NCBI GenBank assembly: GCA_964360335.1
Contig: CAYHVH010000013.1
Coordinates: 1-23,039, forward strand
Reading direction: 5' to 3'
DNA from: CAYHVH01 sp964360335
GTDB taxonomy: Bacteria > Patescibacteriota > Doudnabacteria > UBA920 > 2-01-FULL-46-14
DNA: 23,039 nt
Shown here: piece after piece, positions 6,903 to 13,228 of the stretch
Numbering within the stretch: the stretch's first letter is position 1
How the letters are laid out: every line of letters starts with the position of its first letter
Made by a program: the position numbers and the translations under genes
The notes under the pieces: model-generated
Databases searched by the model: none
Told to the model about the DNA's origin: nothing
What the model saw: the letters and a program-made list of their open reading frames with translations, nothing else

Positions 6903-9437
6903 ATGTCAAATCTCTTAAACGAAAAATTTTCTACCCGGGCCAAAAGCGCTCTAAAATCCGCCCAAGGTATTTCCCGCGAACTCAAACACCTCCAGATTGG
7001 CACCGAACACCTTCTCTACGGCATTGTCAGTGAGATCAGCTCTTTTGCCTCGGAGGTGCTTCTCAAAAACCGGGTCTCCCCGGAAGTCATCCGCTTGGAA
7101 CTCTTGCGCCGCCAAAGCGGCGAACAAGCAGGAGAAAGGCCGTGGCGGCCGCAAATGTCACAAAACCTCAAACAGGTCCTGGAAAAAGCGGCGGCGGTCG
7201 CCAGCAAATATCAGTACCAGTTCATCGGCACGGAGCATTTCTTGTTCGGGATTGTCGATCAAGACCTCAATCAGGCAAAAAAAATTTTGGCCAATCTCAA
7301 TATCGACCCGCAGGAAATTCGCCGCAACCTCCTTTCGATTTTTGAAAACGTCTCCAAATTCCCGGAAATCATCAATGTTCGAGAACAACAAAAAAATCTC
7401 CCGGCCGAAGACCAGACCACTACGGCTTCCCCAGCTCTCGACTATTTCACGGTAGACCTCACTCAAAAAGCCAAAAGCGGCACCATCGATCCTTTAATCG
7501 GCCGGAAAAAGGAGGTGGATCGGCTGATTTCAATCCTCAACCGCCGCACCAAGAACAATCCCGTCTTAATCGGTGACCCGGGGGTCGGCAAAACGGCCAT
7601 CGTCGAAGGCTTAGCCCTGGCCATCAAGGACCGCCAAGTCCCGGACAGTCTTTTGGGAAAAAGGGTTTTGGCCCTGGACTTGGCCTTGATTGTGGCCGGC
7701 AGCATGTTCCGCGGCGAATTTGAAAACCGGCTCAAACAAATCATCGACGAAGTCAAAGCCGCCAACGACATCATTTTGTTTATTGACGAGTTGCATACCG
7801 TGGTCGGGGCGGGAGCGACCACCGGGAGTCTGGATGCGGCCAACATCTTAAAGCCGGCACTAGCGCGCGGAGAGCTTCGGGCCATTGGCGCGACGACCTT
7901 GAGCGACTACAAAAAACATATCGAACCAGACGCGGCCCTGGAGCGGCGGTTCCAACCGATAGTCATTCGGGAACCGGATAACGAAGAAGCCTTGGAAATC
8001 CTCAAAGGCCTCCGGCCGTACTACGAATCTCACCACGGCCTCGCGATCACTGACGAAGCGCTCCTGGCCGCCGTTAAACTTTCGGTGCGATACCTTACCG
8101 ACCGCTTTCTGCCGGACAAGGCCATCGACCTGGTGGACGAAACGGCGGCTTTTTACAAAACCATCGCCTGGAGCCACACCCAAAAAAGTTCCTTGGGTAC
8201 CATCGAGCGGGATCTCACGGATCTCGGAGCACAAAAACGCGAGGCGGTCAACGTTGGTGATTTCCGCACCGCCCAGAAGCTCAAGACCAAAGAACAGGAG
8301 CTCCTTCGACACCGGCACAAAATGCTCGAGCGAAAAACCGCGCCGTTTAATTCCCGTCTCAAAATTACGGAAGCCCACATTGCCGACACGGTAGCGCGCA
8401 TTACCGGAATACCCAGCCAAAATCTCCTGAAGCGCGACACCCAAAAAATCCTGACCCTGGAGAGAAATCTCAGGCGGCAAGTTGTGGGACAAGCTTCTGC
8501 CCTCCAGGAAATCTCCCGCAGTGTTCGCCGTTCCCGGGCGGGAATTGCGGCTCGGGAGCGGCCTTTGGGCTCGTTTATTTTCTTAGGGCCCTCGGGTGTG
8601 GGAAAAACTCTGACCGCCAAAATCCTGGCCCAAGAGCTTTTCGAAGACCAAAACGCCCTCCTGCGGATTGATATGTCGGAGTTTATGGAAAAGCACAATG
8701 TCGCTCGCCTTATCGGCGCCCCCGCCGGTTACGTCGGCTACGAGGAAGGAGGACGGCTCACGGAACTTATCAAGCGGCGGCCCTACGCCGTGGTCCTGTT
8801 TGACGAAATCGAAAAGGCTCACCCCGATGTGCTCAATTTGCTTTTGCAAATCCTCGAGGAAGGGGAGCTCACAGATGCCATGGGCAAAAAAATTAATTTC
8901 CGCAACACCTTGGTGATTCTGACCTCCAACATCGGCCTCAACTCCCTGAATAAATGGGCGCAGGCCTTTGGCTTTGCGGAAAAAGGCGCCAAGGATTCTC
9001 CGGAGGCGGATGGGAACCTCATCAAACAGCAGGTCTTGGGCAAAATCCGCGAGCATTTCCGGCCGGAGTTTTTAAACCGCATTGACAAAATTATCGTTTT
9101 TGAACCGCTGCAAAAAAGCGATATCCAAAACGTAGTCAAACTGGAAACGAAAAAACTCCAGGAGCGCCTCCTCGGGGAACACCGTATCAAACTGAAACTC
9201 TCCGCGTCAGTGACGGCGTACCTCGCGGAAAAAAGCTTTGACCCGGCCCAAGGGGCCCGCTTGGTTCGCAAAAATCTCCAGGATCTAATTGAGGACCAAA
9301 TGGCCGAGCTCATCCTTCAAGGCAAAATCAAAACTGGCGATACTGCTACAGCCAAACTCCAAACGCCGGGAAAATCCCTCAGTCGAAAGGTTGTTTCGCC
9401 AGAGGGCAAGCAAAAAACCATTGTCATCACTCTCTAG
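6903..9437 (+). CDS. clpC: ATP-dependent Clp protease ATP-binding subunit ClpC
   Basis: ClpC is a two-ring AAA+ unfoldase that feeds substrates to ClpP. The protein has 844 residues (family about 810-850). Two Clp-N repeats occupy about residues 3-150 (FSTRAKSALKSAQ, IGTEHLLYG, then FIGTEHFLFG). The first AAA+ domain has Walker A GDPGVGKT at 224-231 and Walker B LFIDELHTVVGAG. A short middle segment with a UVR-like helix pair (DFRTAQKLKTKEQELLRHR, about 456-474) fits ClpC rather than ClpB, which has a much longer coiled coil. The second AAA+ domain has Walker A GPSGVGKT at 562-569, then DMSEFMEKHNVARLIGAPAGYVGYEEGG and a C-terminal D2-small domain (FLNRIDKIIVF, RLVRKNLQDLIED). It overlaps comFC by 17 nt if the proposed comFC start is right. 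Confidence 0.96.
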   Translation: MSNLLNEKFSTRAKSALKSAQGISRELKHLQIGTEHLLYGIVSEISSFASEVLLKNRVSPEVIRLELLRRQSGEQAGERPWRPQMSQNLKQVLEKAAAVASKYQYQFIGTEHFLFGIVDQDLNQAKKILANLNIDPQEIRRNLLSIFENVSKFPEIINVREQQKNLPAEDQTTTASPALDYFTVDLTQKAKSGTIDPLIGRKKEVDRLISILNRRTKNNPVLIGDPGVGKTAIVEGLALAIKDRQVPDSLLGKRVLALDLALIVAGSMFRGEFENRLKQIIDEVKAANDIILFIDELHTVVGAGATTGSLDAANILKPALARGELRAIGATTLSDYKKHIEPDAALERRFQPIVIREPDNEEALEILKGLRPYYESHHGLAITDEALLAAVKLSVRYLTDRFLPDKAIDLVDETAAFYKTIAWSHTQKSSLGTIERDLTDLGAQKREAVNVGDFRTAQKLKTKEQELLRHRHKMLERKTAPFNSRLKITEAHIADTVARITGIPSQNLLKRDTQKILTLERNLRRQVVGQASALQEISRSVRRSRAGIAARERPLGSFIFLGPSGVGKTLTAKILAQELFEDQNALLRIDMSEFMEKHNVARLIGAPAGYVGYEEGGRLTELIKRRPYAVVLFDEIEKAHPDVLNLLLQILEEGELTDAMGKKINFRNTLVILTSNIGLNSLNKWAQAFGFAEKGAKDSPEADGNLIKQQVLGKIREHFRPEFLNRIDKIIVFEPLQKSDIQNVVKLETKKLQERLLGEHRIKLKLSASVTAYLAEKSFDPAQGARLVRKNLQDLIEDQMAELILQGKIKTGDTATAKLQTPGKSLSRKVVSPEGKQKTIVITL

Positions 9438-10140
9438 ACCCGCTACTACCCGGCTCGTAAATTTTGCTCTGGATCTACTGTTTCCAGTATTCTGCCAAGG
9501 CTGCGGGCAGGAAGGAACTTACCTATGTCTCATTTGCCAAGCCAAAATTGAGCCGCCCCCGGAGCGCTGTGTGGGTTGCGGCCAAATCTCTTTTTTGGGT
9601 CAAACTCACGCGGCCTGCCGGGGAAGAAACGTCACCCTGGACGGCTTGATGGTGGCGGCTGACTATCGGCAACCCAGCATCCAAAACCTGATTTGGCGTC
9701 TCAAATACGATTCGGTCAAAGCGATGAGCGAACCGCTGGCTTTGTTGCTCGCCGATTTCTTCCTGGGCCGCGACCTTTCGGATTTTTTTGCCAACGCCGT
9801 GGTTGTGCCTGTCCCTCTGCATCGGCGCCGGCAAAGACTTCGCGGCTTCAACCAGGCGGCCATACTGGCCCAAGAATTTGCCGGTCGCCTTGGCCTAGAA
9901 TATCTGCCAATTCTGGAAAGGCTAAAAAATAACCGTCGGCAAACCGAGCTGCCGCGGGAGGAACGTTTGCAAAACGTCCAAAATTTATTCCGCGTACAAG
10001 CAGTACCCTCCCTGGGAGAGCGAAAAATCATCCTGCTGGACGACGTGGCCACTACCGGCGCGACGCTCAACGAATGCGCGAAAGTGCTTAGAATACAAAA
10101 ACCCAGTGAGATATGGGGATTGGTGGTGGCAAGAAATTAG
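9421..10140 (+). CDS. comFC: ComFC-like phosphoribosyltransferase-fold protein
   Basis: ComF/ComFC proteins act in DNA uptake in naturally competent bacteria; the biochemical activity is unresolved. The N-terminus has a zinc-finger-like set of cysteine pairs (CQGC at 25-28, CLIC at 36-39, CVGC at 50-53). The C-terminal half has the phosphoribosyltransferase fold with VVPVPLHRRRQRLRGFNQA and the PRPP-loop motif IILLDDVATTGAT. The start is uncertain. There is no ATG before the cysteines, so a TTG at 9421 overlapping the end of clpC by 17 nt is chosen (239 residues); the longer frame back to 9289 would lie deep in clpC. The tight overlap suggests translational coupling. In CPR the gene is often found with pilus and competence genes, none of which is in this window. 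Confidence 0.85.
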   Translation: MSSLSRPATTRLVNFALDLLFPVFCQGCGQEGTYLCLICQAKIEPPPERCVGCGQISFLGQTHAACRGRNVTLDGLMVAADYRQPSIQNLIWRLKYDSVKAMSEPLALLLADFFLGRDLSDFFANAVVVPVPLHRRRQRLRGFNQAAILAQEFAGRLGLEYLPILERLKNNRRQTELPREERLQNVQNLFRVQAVPSLGERKIILLDDVATTGATLNECAKVLRIQKPSEIWGLVVARN

Positions 10141-10147
10141 CTGAACC

Positions 10148-10230
10148 GTCATTGCGAGGACTCCGACATGAGGTCGGAGCACGAAGCAATCCCAGCGATT
10201 GCCGCGCTCCCTACGATCGCTCGAAATGAC
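10148..10230. repeat. Palindromic repeat, left flank of the GIY-YIG gene
   Basis: The element starts GTCATTGCGAGG and ends CTCGAAATGAC, which are imperfect reverse complements. Inside lies the hairpin CTCCGACATGAGGTCGGAG (10161-10179) followed by GAAGCAATC. The ATTGCGAGG...GAAGCAATC pair is a repeat motif seen in many bacterial genomes. A shorter inverted copy lies immediately after the downstream nuclease gene (10531-10565). Confidence 0.75.
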
Positions 10231-10239
10231 CAAATTTTT

Positions 10240-10530
10240 ATGGAAAAACAATTTTACGTTTATATCATGACTAATAAGAACAATACTGTTCTTTATACTG
10301 GTGTCACTGGAAAACACTTAAGACAAAGGATTTGGGAGCACAAAGAGAGATTAGTTCCCGGGTTCACAAAAAAGTACAATATCAATCAGTTAGTTTACTA
10401 TGAAATATTCGAAGACGCTTATAGCGCAATTTCTCGCGAAAAACAAATCAAGGCTGGTTCCAGAAAAAAGAAAATTAATTTAATAGAAAAAATGAACCCT
10501 GAATGGAAAGATTTACTTGATGAACTATGA
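10240..10530 (+). CDS. GIY-YIG nuclease superfamily protein (YhbQ/UPF0213-like)
   Basis: This is a small single-domain GIY-YIG protein of 96 residues. The diagnostic elements are in order: YVYIM (residues 6-10), YTGVTGKHLRQRIWEHK with the catalytic-type arginine, and YYEIFEDAYSAISREKQIK with the acidic metal-binding glutamate; the tail is lysine-rich (AGSRKKKINLIEKM). The ATG at 10240 is chosen because an in-frame upstream ATG at 10168 would add 24 residues translated from the palindromic repeat. The gene is much richer in A and T than clpC/comFC before it. It lies exactly between inverted copies of the ATTGCGAGG/GAAGCAATC repeat, its TGA stop directly abutting the right copy. This suggests a mobile or recently acquired unit. 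Its in vivo substrate is unknown. Confidence 0.88.
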   Translation: MEKQFYVYIMTNKNNTVLYTGVTGKHLRQRIWEHKERLVPGFTKKYNINQLVYYEIFEDAYSAISREKQIKAGSRKKKINLIEKMNPEWKDLLDEL

Positions 10531-10565
10531 GATTGCTTCGCCCGCTTCAGGCGGCCTCGCAATGA
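10531..10565. repeat. Palindromic repeat, right flank of the GIY-YIG gene
   Basis: It reads GATTGCTTCG, then a CCGCTTCAGGCGG-type core, then CCTCGCAATGA. It is an inverted and shortened relative of the element at 10148-10230: reverse-complemented it gives TCATTGCGAGG and CGAAGCAATC. It begins at the base after the nuclease stop codon. Confidence 0.7.
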
Positions 10566-10590
10566 TGGAAAAAACTTGATACAATTGTTA

Positions 10591-10740
10591 GGCGACGAGG
10601 AGAGATGGCTGATCCGCCTTTGGCGGAAAGGCAACGGTTTGTCCCGCCACGACTTAAAAATAATCAAATGAAGGCGGGGTCCCGCCGCAGGGGGTGACTA
10701 AACTGCGGGGCTCTAAAAGGCCCCTCATGGACCTGCCCTC
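10591..10740 (+). pseudogene. tRNA-Ser remnant broken by palindromic inserts
   Basis: GAGGAGAGATGGCTGA (10597-10612) and AAGGCAACGGTTTG (10628-10641) match the acceptor/D-arm and D-to-anticodon region of a class II tRNA such as tRNA-Ser. Between them lies exactly one 15-bp palindrome, TCCGCCTTTGGCGGA (10613-10627), in the D-loop position. A second foreign segment with CCCGCC/GGCGGG/CCCGCC repeats follows (10642-10686). Then comes a tRNA-Ser-like anticodon stem and variable arm: GCAG...CTGCGGGGCTCTAAAAGG (10687-10720), resembling CCTGCGGCGCCCTAAAGG of the intact tRNA-Ser at 10787. No usable T-arm is left. The remnant may be a chimera of two Ser tRNAs. The intact gene 47 bp downstream makes redundancy plausible. 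Confidence 0.5.
10613..10627. repeat. Single 15-bp palindromic unit in the tRNA-Ser remnant
   Basis: TCCGCCTTTGGCGGA is one unit of the repeat family otherwise seen here as a 30-bp doublet (13184, 13229, 14010, 16030). It lies at the D-loop position of the tRNA-Ser remnant. Confidence 0.7.
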
Positions 10741-10773
10741 ACCATTTCAAATTAAACTCTTTTTGATAAAAAA

Positions 10774-10886
10774 ATCTGTCCAGGGCGGAGGAGTGGCTGA
10801 GCGGCTTAAAGCAGCAGGTTGCTAACCTGCGGCGCCCTAAAGGCGCCTCGTGGGTTCGAATCCCACCTCCTCCGCCCTGGACAGAT
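10774..10886 (+). repeat. Inverted repeat extending the tRNA-Ser(GCT) acceptor stem
   Basis: ATCTGTCCAGGGC (10774-10786) and GCCCTGGACAGAT (10874-10886) are perfect reverse complements directly outside the acceptor arms, giving a 20-bp uninterrupted stem with the tRNA. A near-direct copy of the left arm plus acceptor start (AAAATCTGTC, then GGGGGCGGGAG) recurs at 10927-10949. Confidence 0.85.
10787..10874 (+). tRNA. tRNA-Ser(GCT)
   Basis: An 88-nt class II tRNA decoding AGC/AGU. Acceptor GGAGGAG (10787-10793) pairs with CTCCTCC (10867-10873), with discriminator G at 10874. The anticodon stem GCAGG/CCTGC encloses loop TTGCTAA with anticodon GCT. The long variable arm is GGCGCC-CTAAA-GGCGCC, and the T-arm is GTGGG-TTCGAAT-CCCAC. 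CCA is not encoded. Unusually, the acceptor stem continues outward as 13 further perfect base pairs between leader (10774-10786) and trailer (10874-10886), including the discriminator base. Confidence 0.95.
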
Positions 10887-10985
10887 GTGTAGGTACGGGG
10901 TAAAAACTCCGTCTTCTCTGCCAGCCAAAAATCTGTCAGGGGGCGGGAGAACGGCAAAACGCTGTTTTTTGTTTATGCGCGAAGA

Positions 10986-11051
10986 TTGAACAACGCATAC
11001 TACCTCCTGTTGCTGATGATTATGGGAGTTATCTTGGCTGTTTGGACCTAG
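10986..11051 (+). CDS. Possible 21-residue single-TM small protein
   Basis: A short frame from TTG 10986 to TAG 11049-11051 encodes a peptide that is almost entirely a membrane helix (AYYLLLLMIMGVILAVW) with a polar NN start and a T end. It sits alone in the tRNA-Ser to sigma-factor gap, ahead of a hairpin that may be a terminator. No Shine-Dalgarno is visible, and the frame stays open upstream for about 30 codons without a better start. The function is unknown. The evidence is hydrophobicity and position only, so it may be chance. Confidence 0.25.
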   Translation: MNNAYYLLLLMIMGVILAVWT

Positions 11052-11062
11052 ACACACCGAGC

Positions 11063-11100
11063 TTAAAACCCTGTTTCCCGCCGCGGAAGCGGGGTTTTAA
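11063..11100 (+). terminator. Stem-loop, possible terminator upstream of the sigma-factor gene
   Basis: TTAAAACCC (11063-11071) pairs with GGGTTTTAA (11092-11100), and an inner TTTCC/GGAA pair encloses a GC-rich loop. The A/U-flanked stem resembles a bidirectional terminator separating the tRNA/small-peptide region from the sigma-factor operon. Confidence 0.5.
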
Positions 11101-11114
11101 TTTCCGCCTGATTA

Positions 11115-11123
11115 TGGTACAAT
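11115..11123 (+). promoter_or_regulatory. Extended -10 of the sigma-factor operon
   Basis: TGG-TACAAT is an extended -10 hexamer placed 51 nt before the GTG start of the sigma factor and directly after the hairpin at 11063-11100. The -35 region is weak. Confidence 0.45.
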
Positions 11124-11174
11124 AATGAAACAAAATTTAACCTTGACCGTCTTTATCTTTGAGCCTTTTCTTTC

Positions 11175-11729
11175 GTGGCAACGGATGCAAGTCAAAACCC
11201 AGAACTCGAAAGGCTGGTTGCCAGAGCCTTGCGGGGCGAGGAAGCCGCGTTTGGGCAGATTTATGATCTGTACTTTGAAAAAATCTACCGCTTCATTTTT
11301 TATCGGGTAAACCACAAGGAAGCGGCCGAGGACCTCGTGGCGGAGACTTTCATCCGGGTTTGGGATAAACTTCCGGAAATTCAAGGCCCTTCCTCCTTTA
11401 CGCCCTGGCTTTACCAAATTGCCCGCAACCTGGTGATTGATTATTATCGGTCCCGCAAAACCACGGTGGATCTGCTGGAGCTGGAAAACGTTCTGGTGTA
11501 CGAAGATAGTATTTTGGACAAAACCGACTTCTCCTTCCAGCAAAAATTGTTTTTGGACGCTTTGCAAAAACTACCCTCCGTCCAACAACAAGTCATCAAG
11601 CTGAAATTTCTGGACGAGCTGACCAATGAAGAGATTGCCAAAATTTTAAATAAATCCGAGGGGGCGGTTCGCGTCATTCAACACCGCGCCATCGCCGAAC
11701 TCAAAAAATTGCTGAACCATGAACACTAA
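11175..11729 (+). CDS. RNA polymerase sigma factor, sigma-70 family (ECF-like)
   Basis: The protein (184 residues from a GTG start) has only sigma regions 2 and 4. Region 2 covers about residues 24-92: an FGQIYDLYFEKIYRFIFYRV start, then EAAEDLVAETFIRVWDKL and a -10-recognition stretch with FTPWLYQIARNLVIDYYRSRK. Region 4 covers about 125-180: ALQKLPSVQQQVIKLKFLDEL, then a helix-turn-helix with NEEIAKILNKSEGAVRVIQHRAI. This is the ECF layout, for regulation by an extracytoplasmic signal. It overlaps the next gene by 11 nt (the ATG at 11719 lies before its TAA), so the two are translationally coupled and the membrane protein is the likely regulatory partner. The GTG start gives the full N-terminal helix; there is no upstream in-frame ATG. 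Confidence 0.92.
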   Translation: MATDASQNPELERLVARALRGEEAAFGQIYDLYFEKIYRFIFYRVNHKEAAEDLVAETFIRVWDKLPEIQGPSSFTPWLYQIARNLVIDYYRSRKTTVDLLELENVLVYEDSILDKTDFSFQQKLFLDALQKLPSVQQQVIKLKFLDELTNEEIAKILNKSEGAVRVIQHRAIAELKKLLNHEH

Positions 11730-12633
11730 CGACCCGGAAAAATTTACCCCGTCACCGCGACGCAATAACCGCGAACAAGACTCTAAAAACGAACTCGCGG
11801 TAATGGGGTTTATCGCTGAATTTTTCGCCGCCCTGCCTCGCAAGCGGCTAGTTTTTCCTGCCAAAGAGCGGGTGTGGTTTAAGATTCAAAATCACCTCCG
11901 AGCCACCCGCCTCCTAATTGCGGCCGCCCAAAAACGCTCGGCTTTGGTCCCGGAACTGCGGTTTCATCGTTTGGCCACCGCCCTCCTGGCCGTGGTAATC
12001 GCGATCAGCCTGGTGGGAGGGGCCTCCATAGCCTCGGAGGGCAGCTTGCCCGGCGATACCCTATATCCGGTGAAAAAGGCCGCGGAAAAAGTGGAGAAAA
12101 TCCTCGCCACCAATGAGGAAGCCAAAATCAAGGTCGGCGTCAAGCACGCCAGACGGCGGCTGGAAGAAGTACGGGTCCTGGTAGCAGAAAACAAGGAGAA
12201 CAAGATTGTCACTGAAAGTCTAGAGGCTCTCAAAACGGCGACCGAGCAAGTCATCCAAACCGCCTCGGAGTCAAAACCGGAGCTAAAGTTCCACGCGGCT
12301 GACCTCGTAGCAGAAGAAACCCAAATCCTAGACACGGTCAAGGATAAAGTGGCAGAGGAAGTAAAGGAAGTTGTGGAGAAAGTGATCAGCGTTTCGCAGG
12401 AGTCTATCGGCAAACTCCAAGACACCCAAGAACAAGTGGAAGGGGTGGCAACGGAAAAATCCGAGGAAGAGGCCTCCTCCACGCCGGCTACCGCGCCGAG
12501 CCGCAAACCCAAAATCCCAGACGGGGTTTTGGAATCCAACATGCAAATTCACGGCATCTTGAAGGCCCAAAAAGGGCAACCGATAAACTCCCCAGAACCA
12601 GAAGTTCTGGCCGAACCAAGTCTGGGTTTCTAA
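11719..12633 (+). CDS. DUF5667 domain membrane protein, likely partner of the adjacent sigma factor
   Basis: A 304-residue protein with a basic cytoplasmic N-terminus (about 1-85), one transmembrane helix (about 86-104, ATALLAVVIAISLVGGASI) and a long outside region. The motif SLPGDTLYPVKKAAEKVE (109-126) is the hallmark of DUF5667 and related sequences found next to sigma factors in CPR and other bacteria. The rest of the outside part is strongly helical and charged (about 120-245), followed by a Ser/Thr/Pro-rich tail (about 248-304). Overlap with the sigma-factor gene suggests an anti-sigma or signal-sensing role, but no zinc-binding anti-sigma motif is seen, so this remains inference. A terminator follows 13 bp after the stop codon. 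Confidence 0.82.
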   Translation: MNTNDPEKFTPSPRRNNREQDSKNELAVMGFIAEFFAALPRKRLVFPAKERVWFKIQNHLRATRLLIAAAQKRSALVPELRFHRLATALLAVVIAISLVGGASIASEGSLPGDTLYPVKKAAEKVEKILATNEEAKIKVGVKHARRRLEEVRVLVAENKENKIVTESLEALKTATEQVIQTASESKPELKFHAADLVAEETQILDTVKDKVAEEVKEVVEKVISVSQESIGKLQDTQEQVEGVATEKSEEEASSTPATAPSRKPKIPDGVLESNMQIHGILKAQKGQPINSPEPEVLAEPSLGF

Positions 12634-12646
12634 GCCCGAATGTCGC

Positions 12647-12682
12647 AAAAGCCCCCGCCTCTTGTTGAGCGGGGGCTTTTTT
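12647..12682 (+). terminator. Rho-independent terminator
   Basis: AAAAGCCCCCGC (12647-12658) and GCGGGGGCTTTTTT (12669-12682) form an 11-12-bp GC-rich hairpin with a T-run on the plus strand and an A-run on the other side. It can end the sigma/DUF5667 operon and probably also the convergent DUF2795 gene. Confidence 0.92.
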
Positions 12683-12700
12683 CGATAGTCTAGTTCCCTC

Positions 12701-12892
12701 TTACCAGCCCAGGGCCTTTACTACCTCATCTGCGGAATTATAGGTCCCCTCGGGAAGAGCGCCGGAAAATTCCTTTTTGTCCGCTTCGGAAAAGTCGGAA
12801 AGATTGTTGCAATGCGCCACCAGCTCGGCTTTGCTGGAAGGATAAGTGGCGTGGGCCTTTAAATGCTGGATGGCTGATTCCTTATTTTGCAT
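12701..12892 (-). CDS. DUF2795 domain protein
   Basis: A 63-residue acidic protein covering the whole DUF2795 family. The recognisable features are an N-terminal AIQHLKAHATYPSSKAELV, a central ACNNLSD-like HCNNLSDFSEADKKEF and the conserved end ALPEGTYNSADEVVKALGW. The biochemical function is not known; some family members are considered small DNA-associated or stress proteins. It is convergent with the sigma-factor operon and shares the terminator at 12647-12682. The 186-bp gap upstream of it holds no further gene, only the hairpin CCTTGCT-TGTG-AGCAAGG at 13061-13078. Confidence 0.85.
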   Translation of the reverse strand: MQNKESAIQHLKAHATYPSSKAELVAHCNNLSDFSEADKKEFSGALPEGTYNSADEVVKALGW

Positions 12893-13060
12893 GACTTAGA
12901 GTCTTTCTTTTAAGATTAGTGGAGTTCGACCTTTGTTCTCTGATTATACAGTAAAATACCTGGCTGTCAAAAACTCTTGGGCCCTCAAGCCGCCCGAACC
13001 TTAATTTTTCAAAGGAACCCGTCCCAAAGAATCTTTGTCGAAATCGAGAACCTCCGAGGT

Positions 13061-13078
13061 CCTTGCTTGTGAGCAAGG
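13061..13078. repeat. Hairpin in the trailer of tRNA-Ser(TGA)
   Basis: CCTTGCT-TGTG-AGCAAGG is a perfect 7-bp hairpin ending at the base before the tRNA discriminator complement (13079). A smaller palindrome, ACCTCCGAGGT, directly precedes it. No T-run follows, so it is more likely a repeat or processing structure than a terminator. Confidence 0.55.
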
Positions 13079-13165
13079 CGGAGACGGGAGGATTCGAACC
13101 TCCGGTGCCCTTACGGACACTCCGGTTTTCAAGACCGGTGCATTCGTCCACTCTGCCACGTCTCC
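13079..13165 (-). tRNA. tRNA-Ser(TGA)
   Basis: An 87-nt class II tRNA on the minus strand decoding UCA. The acceptor is GGAGACG/CGTCTCC with discriminator G. The anticodon stem CCGGT/ACCGG encloses CTTGAAA with anticodon TGA, and the T-arm is GGAGG-TTCGAAT-CCTCC. The long variable arm is GTGTCC-GTAA-GGGCAC. CCA is not encoded. Its presumed leader carries two 30-bp palindromic doublets, and a promoter lies at 13298-13326. Confidence 0.95.
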
Positions 13166-13183
13166 GCCCCGCACACAAGTTTT

Positions 13184-13213
13184 TCCTCCGGGGGAGGATC
13201 CTCCTTCGGAGGA
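13184..13213. repeat. 30-bp palindromic doublet, TCCTCC variant
   Basis: Two abutting 15-bp palindromes, TCCTCCGGGGGAGGA and TCCTCCTTCGGAGGA. Compared with the TCCGCC form, both arms have changed together (G to T on one side, C to A on the other), so the pairing is kept. It lies 18 bp upstream of tRNA-Ser(TGA) in its transcription direction. Confidence 0.8.
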
Positions 13214-13228
13214 CAAGACCGGTGTACT

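Noticed and set aside
6773..7003. Longer RecX starting inside clpC
   Set aside because: The extra residues come from the recX/clpC repeat and the clpC coding region and do not resemble RecX; the protein from 6772 has the full family length.
10168..10239. N-terminal extension of the GIY-YIG protein from an upstream in-frame ATG
   Set aside because: The added residues are encoded by the palindromic repeat and precede the normal family start at 10240.
10739..11057. Minus-strand frames with GGIRTHEAP-like peptide
   Set aside because: They are antisense translations of tRNA-Ser(GCT), a well-known spurious ORF type.
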